Source: DASQUK01 sp963813485
GTDB taxonomy: Bacteria; Actinomycetota; Acidimicrobiia; Acidimicrobiales; VFJN01
Assembly: GCA_963813485.1 (NCBI GenBank)
Contig: CAWEZE010000017.1
Coordinates: forward strand, 66,277 to 130,276
Length of the DNA: 64,000 bases
Direction of reading: 5' to 3'
How positions within the stretch are numbered: the first letter of the stretch is position 1; each line of letters begins with the position of its first letter. The notes under the pieces are model-generated. The model worked only from the letters and a program-made list of their open reading frames with translations. It was not told the DNA's origin and made no database searches. This document shows positions 1-9,874 of this stretch, piece after piece. The position numbers were made by a program, and so were the translations under genes.

Positions 1-1450
1 TCTCGCGGACATTCAGGGGTTCGTTCTCCGCGGTTACAGCATGCCGATGGTGCGGCACTTCTTGTTGGCGGTAGGGGCTCCGTCACAAGCGCGCAGGCAG
101 CTCGGACGGCTCGTGAGCGGCGACGAATCCGAGACCCCACAGATCACCACTGCCGAGGACTGGCACGTTGGATTCGCGCCCGGACCGGGAGACAATCCCG
201 CCGATGCCCCGCGTCGCACGCCGGACTATTGCCTCAACATCGGTATCACCTGGCTCGGACTGATTGCGCTAGAGGTTCAGGAACGCGTCCCAAAGCTGTC
301 GTTCAAGTCATTTGGCGCCTTCGTCGAAGGAGCCGCGGAACGAGCGGAGCTCGTTGGAGATACCGGTGAGAGTTCGCCCGAGAACTGGATCGGCGGCTTC
401 GGAACGGGGAACGATCACGTGCTTGTCACGCTGCACGCCATCAGCCCGGAGGCGATGGCGACGTACAGCGACCGGTTGATCACCTGGTTTTCCGAGCGAG
501 GCGCCTTTCGGGAGATCTGGCGCCAGGATGGGATGGCGTTGATGGAGATGCAGAATGGCCAACCCGTACCGACCTTCAAAGTCCACTTCGGCTATACCGA
601 CGGCCTCACCACGCCCACCATTCGCGGCGGCCCGGAGAGTTATCAACCCGATCACCAGCAGCCGTGTGAGCCATGGCTGTTCGTCCTGCGCGAAGACGCT
701 GGGAACTACGTGGTACCCGAGCCACGAGCTCTGGGGCGGAACGGCAGCTTCGCCGTCTTCAAGAAGGTCGAGACGGACGTCGTTGGCTTTGAAGACTTCT
801 TGCAGTCGAACCGAGACAAGATCGATCCGGAACTACTGGCCGCAAAGCTGTGCGGGCGGTGGCGCAATGGCGTTCCCCTCGCCTTGTCACCCGAGACAGA
901 TAGCCCTGCGGGAGGGATCTCACCCGAACAGTTGAACGATTTCGAGTATGTCGCTTCGGATGGTGCGGGTGATCCGAAGGGGATCCGCTGCCCTGTCGGC
1001 GCGCACATACGCCGTGTCAATCCACGAGGCCAACCGGTCGTGGGCCAAGGGCGACCCGGCGGCAGCAACAACTCTCACCGGTTGATTCGCCGCGGGATGC
1101 CGTACGGACCGACCTACGATCCAGGGAAGCCGCACGATGGGGTCGAGCGCGGGATGCTCTTTCATTTCATCGGCTCCAACATCGAGAACCAGTATGAGTT
1201 CGTGCTGCGACGTTGGGTGAACGACAGCGAGTTCGCCGGGGGCGTCAGGCTCGACCCGAGGTCGAAGGATGCGCTGGTCGGCACCCAGGACCCGGCGGAG
1301 AGCATCTTCGTCATACCTCAGGCTGGTGGGCGTCCGCCGATCGAGGTAACAGGCTTCTCGAGCTTCGTGACGACCAGGGCCGCTGCGTACGTGTTTCTGC
1401 CGAGCATCACAGCCATCAGCCTCATCGCCAACTTGGGAGAAGGCCTGTGA
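1..1450 (+). CDS. DyP-type heme peroxidase, 5' end cut by the window edge
   Basis: This is a dye-decolorizing (DyP) peroxidase, which uses heme and H2O2 to oxidise bulky phenols or dyes. The reading frame is open to the left edge: residues DIQGFVLRGY precede the first ATG (41), and such a segment is typical of the family N-terminus. The true start therefore lies outside the window and 41 is an internal Met. The family motif GxxDG appears as GYTDG (near nt 590-602), with the catalytic Asp. The likely proximal heme ligand is the His in PVGAHIRR (near nt 1004). About 480 residues are visible, which fits the longer DyP subclasses. No signal peptide or encapsulin-targeting tail is visible. The gene stops exactly where integrase homology begins on the other strand. 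Confidence 0.88.
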   Translation, partial: LADIQGFVLRGYSMPMVRHFLLAVGAPSQARRQLGRLVSGDESETPQITTAEDWHVGFAPGPGDNPADAPRRTPDYCLNIGITWLGLIALEVQERVPKLSFKSFGAFVEGAAERAELVGDTGESSPENWIGGFGTGNDHVLVTLHAISPEAMATYSDRLITWFSERGAFREIWRQDGMALMEMQNGQPVPTFKVHFGYTDGLTTPTIRGGPESYQPDHQQPCEPWLFVLREDAGNYVVPEPRALGRNGSFAVFKKVETDVVGFEDFLQSNRDKIDPELLAAKLCGRWRNGVPLALSPETDSPAGGISPEQLNDFEYVASDGAGDPKGIRCPVGAHIRRVNPRGQPVVGQGRPGGSNNSHRLIRRGMPYGPTYDPGKPHDGVERGMLFHFIGSNIENQYEFVLRRWVNDSEFAGGVRLDPRSKDALVGTQDPAESIFVIPQAGGRPPIEVTGFSSFVTTRAAAYVFLPSITAISLIANLGEGL

Positions 1451-1758
1451 TCCGCCACCGACTCGCCATCCGCCAGGCGGACCACCTTCCGGTCACCGCG
1501 CTGGGCGGCGATGAAGTCGAGCACGTCCACCGAACGCACCTCGAGCGGATCCCTCGCCACCACGCCGAAGAACGTCTTCAGATCGAACGCCGTCGCCCGC
1601 ACCGTGTTCGGTCGGGCCCGTCCAGCCACGAACATCAGATAGCGATCCACCAGCGGGTGGCCCAGCTCATAGCGGACTCCGCCGGACGGATCGGCGGCAC
1701 GGATCAAGCACGGAGACGACGTCATCCCCGCACGCTCCCAGCCCCCGGTGAGATGCAC
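1318..1758 (-). pseudogene. Tyrosine recombinase (integrase), N-terminal fragment
   Basis: The translated start (IRAADPSGGVRYELG, then a segment reading YLMFVAGRARPNTVRATAFDL) matches the N-terminal SAM-like core-binding domain of actinobacterial XerC/D-type integrases. Recognisable similarity ends near nt 1450 after the residues VVRLADGES. The remaining open frame down to 1318 is only the antisense of the DyP gene. The catalytic domain with its R-H-R-Y residues is missing, so this is a truncated remnant. The break point coincides with the stop codon of the DyP gene, which suggests that a deletion or insertion junction lies there. Confidence 0.7.
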
Positions 1759-2191
1759 GCGGATACCAGATGGATCACCCGTGTATTAGGCGATCTGTCG
1801 TGGCTCGACCAGACGGTCTCGGCCGCCCGAATCGGTGATCTGGACAGGCTGTAGGACGTGCCTCCGAAGCGCCCGGCGTCGGCGTCGGGATGCCGCCCAG
1901 AGCGATACTCGCCTCTGAGGCACGTGCCTGTCCCGGAAGCCAGGCCGGAGGATGGGCGAATCACTTCGCCCATGGCCACGTCAGCGTGAACGGCGACCCG
2001 CACACGCGACTGGTTGCCCCTGTTGCGGTGAGTCCACAGAGGTGCCAGCGAGACCGACCATGGCGAGCCGCTGGTGCTTATCCGGGTGCCTAACGGGTGC
2101 TTATGTAGGCGAACTAGACACGACGTCATGGACTCGCGGGAGGACAATGTCCTGCTAGACGGACTGAATGACACCGACTGGACGATCAGGA
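1759..2191. other. Non-coding stretch inside the mobile-element scar
   Basis: I see no convincing gene on either strand here. The short open frames show no family motifs or ribosome binding sites. The stretch separates the integrase N-terminal fragment from the tRNA 3' half and may be residual element DNA. Confidence 0.4.
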
Positions 2192-2240
2192 CTCGCCTTT
2201 GGAGCCGGTTGTTGCAGGTTCGAGCCCTGCCCCCCGAGCA
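2192..2240 (+). other. tRNA 3' half (Gln-TTG-like), probable attachment-site core
   Basis: The segment contains a possible anticodon loop CTTTGGA (anticodon TTG), a 5-base variable loop, a perfect T-arm (stem GCAGG/CCTGC around loop TTCGAGC) and the start of an acceptor 3' strand. No matching 5' half (acceptor, D-arm) lies upstream, so this is not a complete tRNA gene. Integrative elements commonly recombine at tRNA 3' ends and carry such a half as their att core. The adjacent integrase and excisionase support that reading. The assignment to Gln is tentative because the anticodon stem has a mismatch. Confidence 0.6.
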
Positions 2241-2270
2241 ACAAAGGCGCTGCTATATAGCTCACAATCC

Positions 2271-2975
2271 GGCGGCAGTTGCGCATCGACACCGCCATCT
2301 CGGGCAAGCGGGTGAAGACGACCAAGACTCGCAAGGAGCGTGGGATCTTCCTGGATGCCCAGACGGTTGCGATGCTGCAGCGCCCACTGTGAGCAGATGG
2401 ACGAACGGGCTGAAGCGTGTGGCGTCGAGATCCGCTCGAACGGGTTCGTCTTCAGCCTGGATCCGGACTGTTCGCGGCCGATGCCCGCCGAGTACTTGAC
2501 GCAGCGGGTCGCGGTGCTGAAGGAGCACGTGGGGATCTCGAACGAGCCGCCCGAGACCGTCGAGCTGGAGGACGAGGCGTTGCGGCTGTTCCGCCAACCG
2601 GCCGCGCCACGACGACCGGGCCAGACGGGTCCCGCGCCCAAGGGCGGGATGTCGGTTCCCGAGATCGGGCGGCGGCTCGGCCGGTCCCGGCGCTGGGCGG
2701 AGCTGGCGGTGCGCTCGGCGCGGCGCCGGGAGGCCGCAGCGGCGGCCGGTGGAGTCGAGTACTTCGATGGCTCGATCTTGGCGCTGCGGAAGTTCACGTC
2801 CTCGGAGCTGCTCGACGCCGGGTTCAACATCAGCATGGTGGCTCAGCGCCAGGGCCACGGACCCCAGGTGGTCGTCAAGCACTACGCGAAAGCCCGGCCC
2901 TCGGCCGATCGCAAGGCGGCTGACCACTTGGGTCGGGTTGTCCACGGCGGGGCACGCCGGTCGACGCGGCGCTAG
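2271..2975 (+). pseudogene. Integrase/recombinase-like C-terminal fragment with frameshift
   Basis: From about 2271 the frame reads RRQLRIDTAISGKRVKTTK, then KERGIFLDAQTVAMLQR, which looks like the catalytic part of an actinobacterial tyrosine integrase. It hits a stop (TGA near 2389), and the same protein continues one frame over as HCEQMDERAEACGVEIRSNG. A single extra C near 2386-2388 explains the break. The C-terminal part ends with GFNISMVAQRQGHGPQVVVKHYAK, where the segment before HYAK resembles the region that normally carries the catalytic tyrosine. The N-terminal half is absent. The fragment converges with the excisionase gene and overlaps it by 4 bp. Confidence 0.68.
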
Positions 2976-3163
2976 GCCGGCGGTTGAAGCTCGGCCACAG
3001 AGTTCTCGATGATCCGTTGGATTCCGACTCGCGGGATCATGATCCGCCGGCCGAGGCGGACGGCCGGGAGCTCGCCACACACGACGAGCTCGTAGGCGAA
3101 CGCCCGGGACACCCCGAGCAGTTCGGCGGCTTCGCTGACTGTCAGGACAGGACGCTCATCCAC
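2972..3163 (-). CDS. Excisionase-type helix-turn-helix protein
   Basis: This is a 63-residue protein with the MerR-like winged-helix fold of the excisionase (Xis) family. Residues 7-25 (LTVSEAAELLGVSRAFAYE) form the helix-turn-helix, followed by the wing LPAVRLGRRIMIP. Proteins of this type bind attachment sites and steer integrase towards excision. The ATG at 3163 is the only good start. It lies tail-to-tail with the integrase remnant. The gene looks intact although the integrase does not, so it is probably a relic of the element. Confidence 0.75.
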   Translation of the reverse strand: MDERPVLTVSEAAELLGVSRAFAYELVVCGELPAVRLGRRIMIPRVGIQRIIENSVAELQPPA

Positions 3164-4271
3164 TGGACGGACCTCCGTTGTCGTGGTTCCCTGCTTGTCG
3201 AACTAGGCCCGTCAGCGCCGCGAGGGGTCGCGCCTGCTCCTGCGAGTTCCGTCAGCCCAGAGCGCGGACGAACAGAGCCGTCGCCAGCCGAGTCGTACTC
3301 CCACGATCAGACACCGATGGCCTCGATGTCGCACCGCAAATTTCGCGGGTGCGGGGTTGGAGGTAGCGGACGATGGCGTCGACGATCTTGGTCACCGCCC
3401 GGCCGGCGCGCCCAGCGGGTGATCGTGAACCTCACCGGGTCACGCTCGGGGGACGGCCAGCAGGTGCCCCGCAGGGGCACCTGCAAGGGTGTGCGCGCCG
3501 GATCTGGGGGTCGGAGACGACGGGTCGGGCAGGGCGGGGGACGATGTCGGAGGACGGCCGGGCGGTCGGGGGACGGTCATGGTTGCCGAAGGGCACGGGA
3601 GGGGCGCGGGGTTGGAGCTGGTGGTGGCGGGCGGTGATGTGGGCGATGTCGAGGGTGGCGTCGGTGTCGGGGGATCGGTCAGGCTGGGCGGCGGCCAGCT
3701 GGTCGAAGACGTGGCCCGGGCGGGCGCAGCTTCCGCGCCTTCAGCGGCGCCACCTGGGTACACACACCCAACTCGGTCAGCGCCATCCCGAGGCGCACCA
3801 CGGGTTGGACGCCCATTTGGGCTGCTCGCTCAGGTGGTCGATGAGCGAGCCCAGCTGCGGCCCACGACACAGCGGTCAAGCGGTGTCACGGCAGGCCCGG
3901 CAGGCGTTGGCAATCATGACGGGAGGACGGCAAGGGGAACGCTCGGGTGCACGTACGCGTGAATGGCGGTTGCAGGAGCACGTCAGGGGCGTCCGGTGGG
4001 GGACGAGGAGGTGAATGCCGAGGGGATCGCTGCGTGTTCATATCGACGCAAGCGGGACAACTCCAAGTCCGGACCGGCGCCGTTTGGCGGTTGTCCGGTC
4101 CGGGAGTGGCGTCCACCGCTCTAGAGAACGCAGCCCACGGGCAGTCCGTCGCCGCCGCTCAACACAGATCGGATCCGCGACGGGTGGTCCCGTGGTGCGC
4201 GCGTGGCAACGAGTGCCATCAGATGGGACGCGGCGGCGTCGGTCTTGGCTGGAGCTATCGGCGCCTCGGCT
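3164..4271. other. Gene-poor, degenerate stretch
   Basis: I cannot support an intact gene here. Several overlapping frames are open but rich in Pro/Thr/Arg or Gly, typical of random GC-rich DNA. On the minus strand short pieces look protein-like, for example DHLSEQPKWASNPWCASGW (about 3780-3850) and QLAAAQPDRSPDTDATLDIAHI (about 3630-3710), in different frames. They could be remains of an element gene broken by several frameshifts, but I do not recognise the family. Confidence 0.35.
3461..3483. repeat. Perfect hairpin, 10-bp stem
   Basis: The two arms CAGGTGCCCC and GGGGCACCTG flank the 3-base loop GCA. No T tract follows on either side, so a classical terminator is not clear. It sits within the degenerate mobile-element region. 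Confidence 0.6.
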
Positions 4272-4688
4272 TCAGGCGAGGGCGCTTCCGATGTCGTCGA
4301 ACGCTGCGGCGAGCAGCTCAGAGTACAGCGGGTGGGGAGTTCAAGGCCGTCAAGCTCGTCCCTACGGAACCACCGCAATTCGCTGTCTCCTCCGGGGCCC
4401 GATTGGCGATGGCTCCCTCCCATTCGGTCACGAGCCAGATGGTGAGTTCGATCGGCACCGACTCGTCTTCGAGGTGTCGCCACCACTCACTTGTCGTGGA
4501 TACGTCGACGCCGAGTTCTTCCTTGAGCTCTCGCCGAAGCGCCCCGGCGAGGCTTTCGTTTTGCTCGACATGTCCCCCGACCATGTCCCAGACGCCGGCG
4601 AACTGAGCTCGCGTCTCGTGCGATAGCCGAGCAGTACACGGCCGTCCTTGAAGACGAGTGCTCCGACCATGCGGTTCGAGGACATCAC
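4272..4688 (-). pseudogene. Nudix hydrolase with three frameshifts
   Basis: The product would hydrolyse nucleoside diphosphates linked to another group. The Nudix box is intact: GGHVEQNESLAGALRRELKE followed by ELGV matches GX5EX7REUXEEXGU. The start reads MMSSNRMVGALVFKDGRVLL. The frame must shift near 4605 (RRE to QFAGVWDMVGGH), near 4390 (to SELRWFRRDELDGLELPT) and near 4335 (to YSELLAAAFDDIGSALA, stop at 4272). The rejoined protein is about 138 residues, the normal size for the family. Since all parts fit after three 1-base corrections, sequencing error is as likely as decay. Confidence 0.72.
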
Positions 4689-4857
4689 CCTTCCTGTCGG
4701 GTTCCGAGGAGCCGACAGCCCTCGCGGGTCCGCCGGCGGAGAACCCTGCTAGGCGTCCGTCCGAGAGGGCATACGCGCCGCCGCAGTGAAGGAAGTCACC
4801 GAGCCCACACGAGTCCGTAGTGCCGAGAAGCTCGCATACACCATGACCTATCGGCTC

Positions 4858-5694
4858 CTAGTCCTCGAAGACGGGATCGCGCTTCTCGAGCTGTGCCATC
4901 ACGGCCTCGATCTGGTTCTTGCTCCCGAGGAGCGGCCTGATCGTCTCCCGCTCGTCTCGGAACTGCTCGGCGAGCGGCGCGTCCCTCGCCCGGTTCAGGG
5001 CTCTTGAGCCGCGATGGCCTGCGGGCTCCTGCGGGCGATCTCCTGAGCGAGCGCAACGCGTCGTCAAGCGGCGAGTCGCTGACTCGGGTCACGAGTCCGA
5101 TCCGTGCCGCTTCGTCGGCCGAGACCATGCGGCCGGTGAATGAAAGCTCCTTGGCGACGTCCAAGCCCACGAGCAGCGGGAGCATCGCGGTGCCAGTCAT
5201 GTCGGGCACGATCCCCCATCGGATCTCGAGCACCGAGAACCGAGCGTCGGGGGAAGCCAGCCGCATGTCCGCGCAGAGCGCGATCGGGCAGCCGCCACCG
5301 AGCGCGACGCCATGGACCGCGGCGATGACTGGGCACTGCAGCTCCTGCCACACATAGGCAGCCTGCTGCCCGAGGTGTGTGATACGGCCGTCAGTGTTGC
5401 CGATCTGGTGCAGGACGCTGTTGGACGGCTGGCTGTCCACGTCGCTGCCGGACATGGCTTGGAGGCTGCCGACGTCGAGCCCAGCGCAAAACCCTCGCCC
5501 CTCGCCGGACAAGACGACTGCGCGCAACTGGACGTTGTTGTGTTTCAGTTGCTCAACCCGCGTCGACCAGCGTGGTCGGAACATCGGCACGTCGAGCGTG
5601 TTGAGCTTGTCGGCGCGGTTTAGCCGGACGTCAGCTACGCCACCATCGATCGAAACAGCTACCCGCTGGGTACTCAGAGAGGCGTGATCCACGC
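4858..5694 (-). pseudogene. Enoyl-CoA hydratase/isomerase (crotonase) with frameshifts
   Basis: This is a crotonase-family protein for acyl-CoA hydration or isomerisation. It starts at GTG 5694, with AAGGA 7 bases upstream. The oxyanion-hole segments are present: VLSGEGRGFCAGLDV and AAVHGVALGGGCPIALCADM. A compensating pair of indels alters a short stretch near 5555-5585 (expected TLVDAG). Two more shifts, near 5052 and 5003, move the C-terminus into other frames that end in FRDERETIRPLLGSKNQIE and stop at 4858. Corrected length is about 278 residues, normal for the family. No acyl-CoA partner gene is adjacent. Confidence 0.75.
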
Positions 5695-6390
5695 TACCGT
5701 CCTTGTTCGTTGACTTCCGGTCCTCGACGGGTGCCGACCGCACCGTGGGCGATGCCCGGCTTTGACGTCGTCCCACGGCCGAGGGTGCGAAGATCGGCAT
5801 GGAGAGCGCCTCGTGTCCCCGTGCCCTTCCGTGCCACCGGTTCACGCCCTCGTGCCGGCTGCGGGCGCGGCCGCCCGGCTCTCCGTGTTCGTCGAGCGAC
5901 CGTCCGGCCGCGTACGTGAGTGTGTCTGTGGAACGAGACCTCGGGACAGGTGACCGGGTGCGGCGACCCAGTCCCACGAAATCCTTCATGGCAACTCCTG
6001 ACTCGTCTCGGTCACCTACAGAGACGAGATAGGGCCTCCGCCTGTGACACTCCCCCAGGGACCTGACGACTGCAACCGACGATCCGCGAACATCGCGGTC
6101 AACGAACGGCGCTCGCGCCGAGATCAGCGCCTGTAGCGCCGGAGGAACCTGGGCTGTGACGCCAAAGGGGACGTACCGATTCTGGCGATCTGTCACCGCG
6201 CGACATGCCGCCGGACAAGCCTCACGGGTCAATGGCCACGGAGTCCTTTCCCGTCCATCTGGGACACGCGGCCGGGCGATACCGGACGGTTCTGGGACGC
6301 CAGGCGCGCATCGTGGAGCGGTCGAAAGTGGCACGTCTGTTCCGCAATCCCCGGCGGCGTGTTCACGCGAGCTGAGAACAGCGCCGACTG
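5695..6390. other. No supported gene
   Basis: A long minus-strand frame runs through this stretch in phase with the crotonase, but its translation is Arg/Pro/Ser-rich, has no motifs and continues antisense to the neighbouring YdeI-like gene. I see no RNA gene or repeat. Confidence 0.45.
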
Positions 6391-6657
6391 CTATCTGCCG
6401 GTGCGCTCGCGGTGCTTGCAGCCTGGCCAGCAGCAGGGCCGACGCTGGCCTTCCTCCAGCTCCTCCTGGGTCCGGCGAATGCGGCGTTCTCGGGTCATCT
6501 CCTGCTTGGCATCCTCGACCCAGCAGATGAACTCGTTGCGGGCCAGAGGCGTGATGTCCTTCCAGGCATCGAGTGCCGTGGGGTTGGCGATCAGCGCCTT
6601 GCGCAGGTCTCCTGGAAGCTTGTGCACCACCCCACCGGGCACTCGCGGGCTGCTCAC
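6391..6657 (-). CDS. Short YdeI/OmpD-associated-type protein
   Basis: This 88-residue protein starts at GTG 6657. The core KLPGDLRKALIANPTALDAW followed by DITPLARNEFICWVEDAK matches the C-terminal YdeI/OmpD-associated domain found in many short actinobacterial proteins. The tail ends in a CCWPGC motif, also usual for this group. The biochemical role is unknown; some relatives are named bacteriocin-protection proteins. The gene stands alone, with no clear operon partner. Confidence 0.75.
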   Translation of the reverse strand: MSSPRVPGGVVHKLPGDLRKALIANPTALDAWKDITPLARNEFICWVEDAKQEMTRERRIRRTQEELEEGQRRPCCWPGCKHRERTGR

Positions 6658-6925
6658 ACGACCACGGTAGCGGGCAGGACGGCCCCTGCCGGGTGCGCGG
6701 AAATGCCCGTTCCATCGCGGACGCGGCTCGATGGCTGACCCGCTCGGTATCGCTCCGAATCGGCATCTGGGTCACGGCGACAGGCTGAGCACGCGGGCGT
6801 TATGGCGCGCCCGTACCCCGCACGCTCCTGCTCAAGAGGTCGCGCCCAGTCGTCCCCCGCCCTCAGCAGGTGTGAGCGGGGGCGATCAGGCAACCTGTTC
6901 CCGTGGAATGGGGAGCGGGTGAAGG

Positions 6926-7601
6926 ATGATCGAGGTCCACCGACTCCACCTCGCGGATGTCACGCCGGCGCCGCACCTGCCTTGGGCTCGGCCAACGTTT
7001 CCGGTGTTTGCGTACCTAGTGCTGCACCCGGCGGGGCCAATCCTGGTCGACAGCGGTGTCGGTGTCGGAAACCCCTTCATCGACGAGCTGTACTCGCCGG
7101 TGCACTACGACCTCGACGAGGCGCTACGCGATCACGGGATCCGTGTCTACTACATCGAGACGGTCATCACCTCGCATCTTCATTTCGACCATTGCGGCCA
7201 GAACAACCGCTTCCCACACGCGAAGGTCTTCGTGCAAAGAGCTGAGGTCGAAGCAGCAAAGGCAGAGCTGTACACCGTGCCGGAATGGGCCTTCCCGCCG
7301 AAGGTCGAGCTCACCATCGTCGAAGGTGACCACGACGTGGTGACCGGCGTCCGGGCGATCGCCCACCACCGTGGCACACACCTGGACACCAGTCGGCGGT
7401 CATCGACGATGACGATGACGGGCTCCGCACCATCCTGTGCTGCCAAGCTTCCTGGACGGCGAGCAGCTTCGACGAGGTCAGCCTCGGCGATGATGGCTGG
7501 GACGACGCCAAGGGCGCTGCATCTCTCAAGAAGTTCTCTGGCCCCTCGGTCCCAACTGTGTGTCGTTCAGCCACGACCCCCAGGCATGGCGGCCACTCTG
7601 A
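6926..7601 (+). pseudogene. Metallo-beta-lactamase-fold hydrolase (lactonase-like) with frameshifts
   Basis: The zinc motif HxHxDH is present as SHLHFDHCGQ (about nt 7172-7200) in a chain starting MIEVHRLHLADVTPAP. The layout resembles quorum-quenching lactonase-like MBL proteins, but the substrate is not evident. The frame shifts near 7370 (to TPGHQSAVIDDDDDGLRTIL) and near 7540 (to LGPNCVSFSHDPQAWRPL), then stops at 7601. The rejoined protein is about 225 residues. The His in TPGHQSA supplies a further metal ligand, so the corrected protein would be catalytically complete. It has its own start at 6926, with a weak upstream AAGGATG. Confidence 0.74.
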
Positions 7602-7998
7602 GACATCGGCACGAGGTCGTGGAACCGGTGTCCGGGGTCGGGACGCGATTGCGTGATCTGTCGCGCCCGATCGGCGACCAGAGCCGTCGATCGGTACGCG
7701 CTCGCCTGCACGTCGAAGTCGGTAGAGTGTGCTCGGCTGCTCTTCCGGAGGCGGGTTCTCGCGTTCTCGTCATGTGCGGGGTTGGCGGCGCACTCCGCCG
7801 GTACTCGCGCGTCTCCTGTGGGTGCCGGTGAGCGTGATTATCGAGTGGTCGGTCGAACGTCGCTTGCGCGGTCCAGGCCGTCGGAGTTCGGAGTGGATGG
7901 ATGCTGCGAATCCTGGATCGACCCGAGCGCCAAGTTGCCTGGCGGCCGAGCTGACGCCTCTCGCCGTTAAGCCATCCGCCGGACGGTTTGCGGAGAGG
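7602..7998. other. No supported gene between two convergent genes
   Basis: The MBL-fold gene ends on the plus strand and the aminotransferase-like gene ends on the minus strand. Frames inside this gap lack family motifs. I see no clear hairpin terminator. Confidence 0.45.
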
Positions 7999-9165
7999 TC
8001 AGCCATTCTCGCCGACGGACGCCATCGCTGCACGCAACGGTCACCCAGCAGGGCGAGTCGCTCGACGGGCTCGTTGCTGAACACGAAGCGGACGTGACGA
8101 TCTGCGATCTCGCCGCCCCAGCCGCGCATGGGGGTGGCCGCCACCTTGTGCTCCAGCAGGCGGTCGGCGACCTCGACGCAGTCGTGCCCGAGCGCGGCGA
8201 CGTCGACCAGAAGCGACCAGGCCCCTGTTGGGCGTACCACCGGCAGGCCGTCGAGTTCGCGGAGCATCGTGTTGCGCCGACGCTCGCATTCCGCGTTGGC
8301 GGCGGCCAGGTGGTCATCGGGCAACTCGAGGGCGACACGTGTCCCGATCTGGGCGAAGCCGCTGGGCACCAGACCGTTATAGATCTGGACCCGCGACACG
8401 TCGTTGACCAGCCCGCCCGGTGCGACCACCCAGCCGACCCGCCAGGCGATCATGCGCTGCTCCGACGACGGGGCGCCCACGGTCACGGTGCGATCGCGGA
8501 TTCCAGGAAGCGCCGCCGGATGCCGGATCGGATGGCCGTCAAACAGGACGCCTTCGAACCCCGCCCAGTACAGGAGCCACAGGTCTCGCTCCCGGCAGAC
8601 CGACGCCACCGCCTCCCACTCCTCGTCGTTCGCCACCCAACCGGACGGGAACGACGCGTTGTTGACGAACACCACCCGCTGTGCGATCGGTCACCGTGGC
8701 CGGCAGTGCATCGACGTCGAGCCGCCACTCATCCCGGGCGACCCGCAGCGGCACAAGCCGCGGGACCGCCCCCACCAGGCGAACCCGGTTGAGCATGCCG
8801 GCATAGGTCGGGTCAGTGAGGACGACCTCGTCCCCCGGATCGGTCAGGCAGAACAGCGCATCGAGCATCGCGTCGCCCTCACCGCTGGTAATCACGATCT
8901 CCCGGCGCCCGTCATACCGCGGCCCACCCCGACGCTCGATGTACGCCGCCACCGCCCCCTTGAGATCATCGCGGCCCGTGAACGGCAGCCAACTGTTCGC
9001 CTCGTCCTCACCGAGCGCCGCCCGAGTGGCCTCTACCGCCTCGGCCGGCGGCGGGATGTCGGTGTCGAGGTTCTCCAAGCGCAGAACCTCCGGGTCGTCG
9101 GCGGCCGCCGCAGCGACCCGATCGATGCCGAAACCCGGGATGTGCTCGAGACGCCGGACGCTCAT
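7999..9165 (-). pseudogene. Class I/II aminotransferase-fold protein, catalytic Lys replaced, two frameshifts
   Basis: The start is ATG 9165 behind GAGGGGAGGGG. The first part (residues 1-about 165) has the PLP fold signature, including ITSGEGDAMLDALFCLTDPG. A 1-base shift near 8677 leads into VFVNNASFPSGWV and the C-terminal half, and a second near 8047 gives an end at RAAMASVGENG (stop 7999). Corrected length is about 388, normal for the family. The segment that should hold the PLP lysine (S-K-x-x-R-M-x-G-W-R) reads PSSEQRMIAWRVGW, so Ser stands where Lys is expected. That needs more than one base change and is not explained by an indel. Confidence 0.75.
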
Positions 9166-9508
9166 CGGTCCCCTCCCCTCGTTCCACGGGAGAATCAAAC
9201 CATGGTTACAGGCGACCGGCGGATGACAACGACGGGTCGCACGGTGGCCGACCATCACCCGCCGACGAGCCGACGCGCCGAGTGATCGATGACCTCGACA
9301 CGGTGCCGAGGCCGCAAAGGCAGACCCGTCTGATCAGCCAGCACGAGGAGATTCCGCCGTCGCCGGGCCCCCGGCAGGATCGATCGGGTCCACCCGCCGT
9401 ACCAGCGGCGGGCCGTGGCGGGCTGGTCTGCACGTATGCGTGGGGCGCTGTCTGTGTGGCGTCCGTCACACCTGCGCCTGATACATCAGCACGATGTCGG
9501 AGACGACG
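9166..9508. other. No supported gene upstream of the aminotransferase-like gene
   Basis: I see no coding signal apart from the purine-rich ribosome binding site just upstream of 9165. Confidence 0.4.
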
Positions 9509-9775
9509 GCCGAGCGGGGCCCGCCTGTTCGGTGCCGTGATCTCGCTCATCACCGAGGTCGCTGCCGTGGTGCGCCCGCGGGCACGGGGAGGCGATCACC
9601 TCCGGCCGCCGGTCACGGCATCGGCCGCGACCTGGAGGCCGCCGTCGACCTCCTCGCTCGGGAGACCGACGGGAACCCCTTTTTGCTCGTCGAGCTGTGG
9701 CTGCACCTCATCGACACCGCCCGGCTGGCCCGGCGCACGATCGGTGGACGGTGGTCCGGCCGCTGACCGACGCCG
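9509..9775 (+). pseudogene. Shuffled inverted copy of part of the LuxR/ATPase gene
   Basis: Two blocks match the opposite strand of the large LuxR gene almost base for base. Block 9509-9562 corresponds to about 14918-14970 (LFGAVISLITEV), and block 9605-9775 to about 14510-14660 (RDLEAAVDLLARETDGNPFL). Between them roughly 260 bp of the source is missing. The second block has one missing A relative to the source and a few substitutions. The copy cannot encode a working protein. It points to a fairly recent duplication followed by deletion, or to an assembly chimera. Confidence 0.75.
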
Positions 9776-9874
9776 TTGACCGCATCGCCTCCCCGTCTGC
9801 CGCCAGAGCTGCGGGAGCTGTTCCTGACCAAGGGCCGGGTCGCGGTCGCCCTCGACCGGCGAGCCTAACCGGGA

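Noticed and set aside
2192..2240. A complete tRNA gene
   Set aside because: T-arm and a possible anticodon loop are visible, but no D-arm or 5' acceptor strand matches upstream.
3440..3763. A Pro/Thr/Ser-rich minus-strand frame as a surface protein
   Set aside because: The composition follows from the local GC-rich sequence. There is no start context, signal peptide or conserved segment.
4796..6775. A 659-residue minus-strand open frame
   Set aside because: Only the crotonase portion (from GTG 5694) has similarity. The N-terminal half is low-complexity and partly antisense to the YdeI-like gene.
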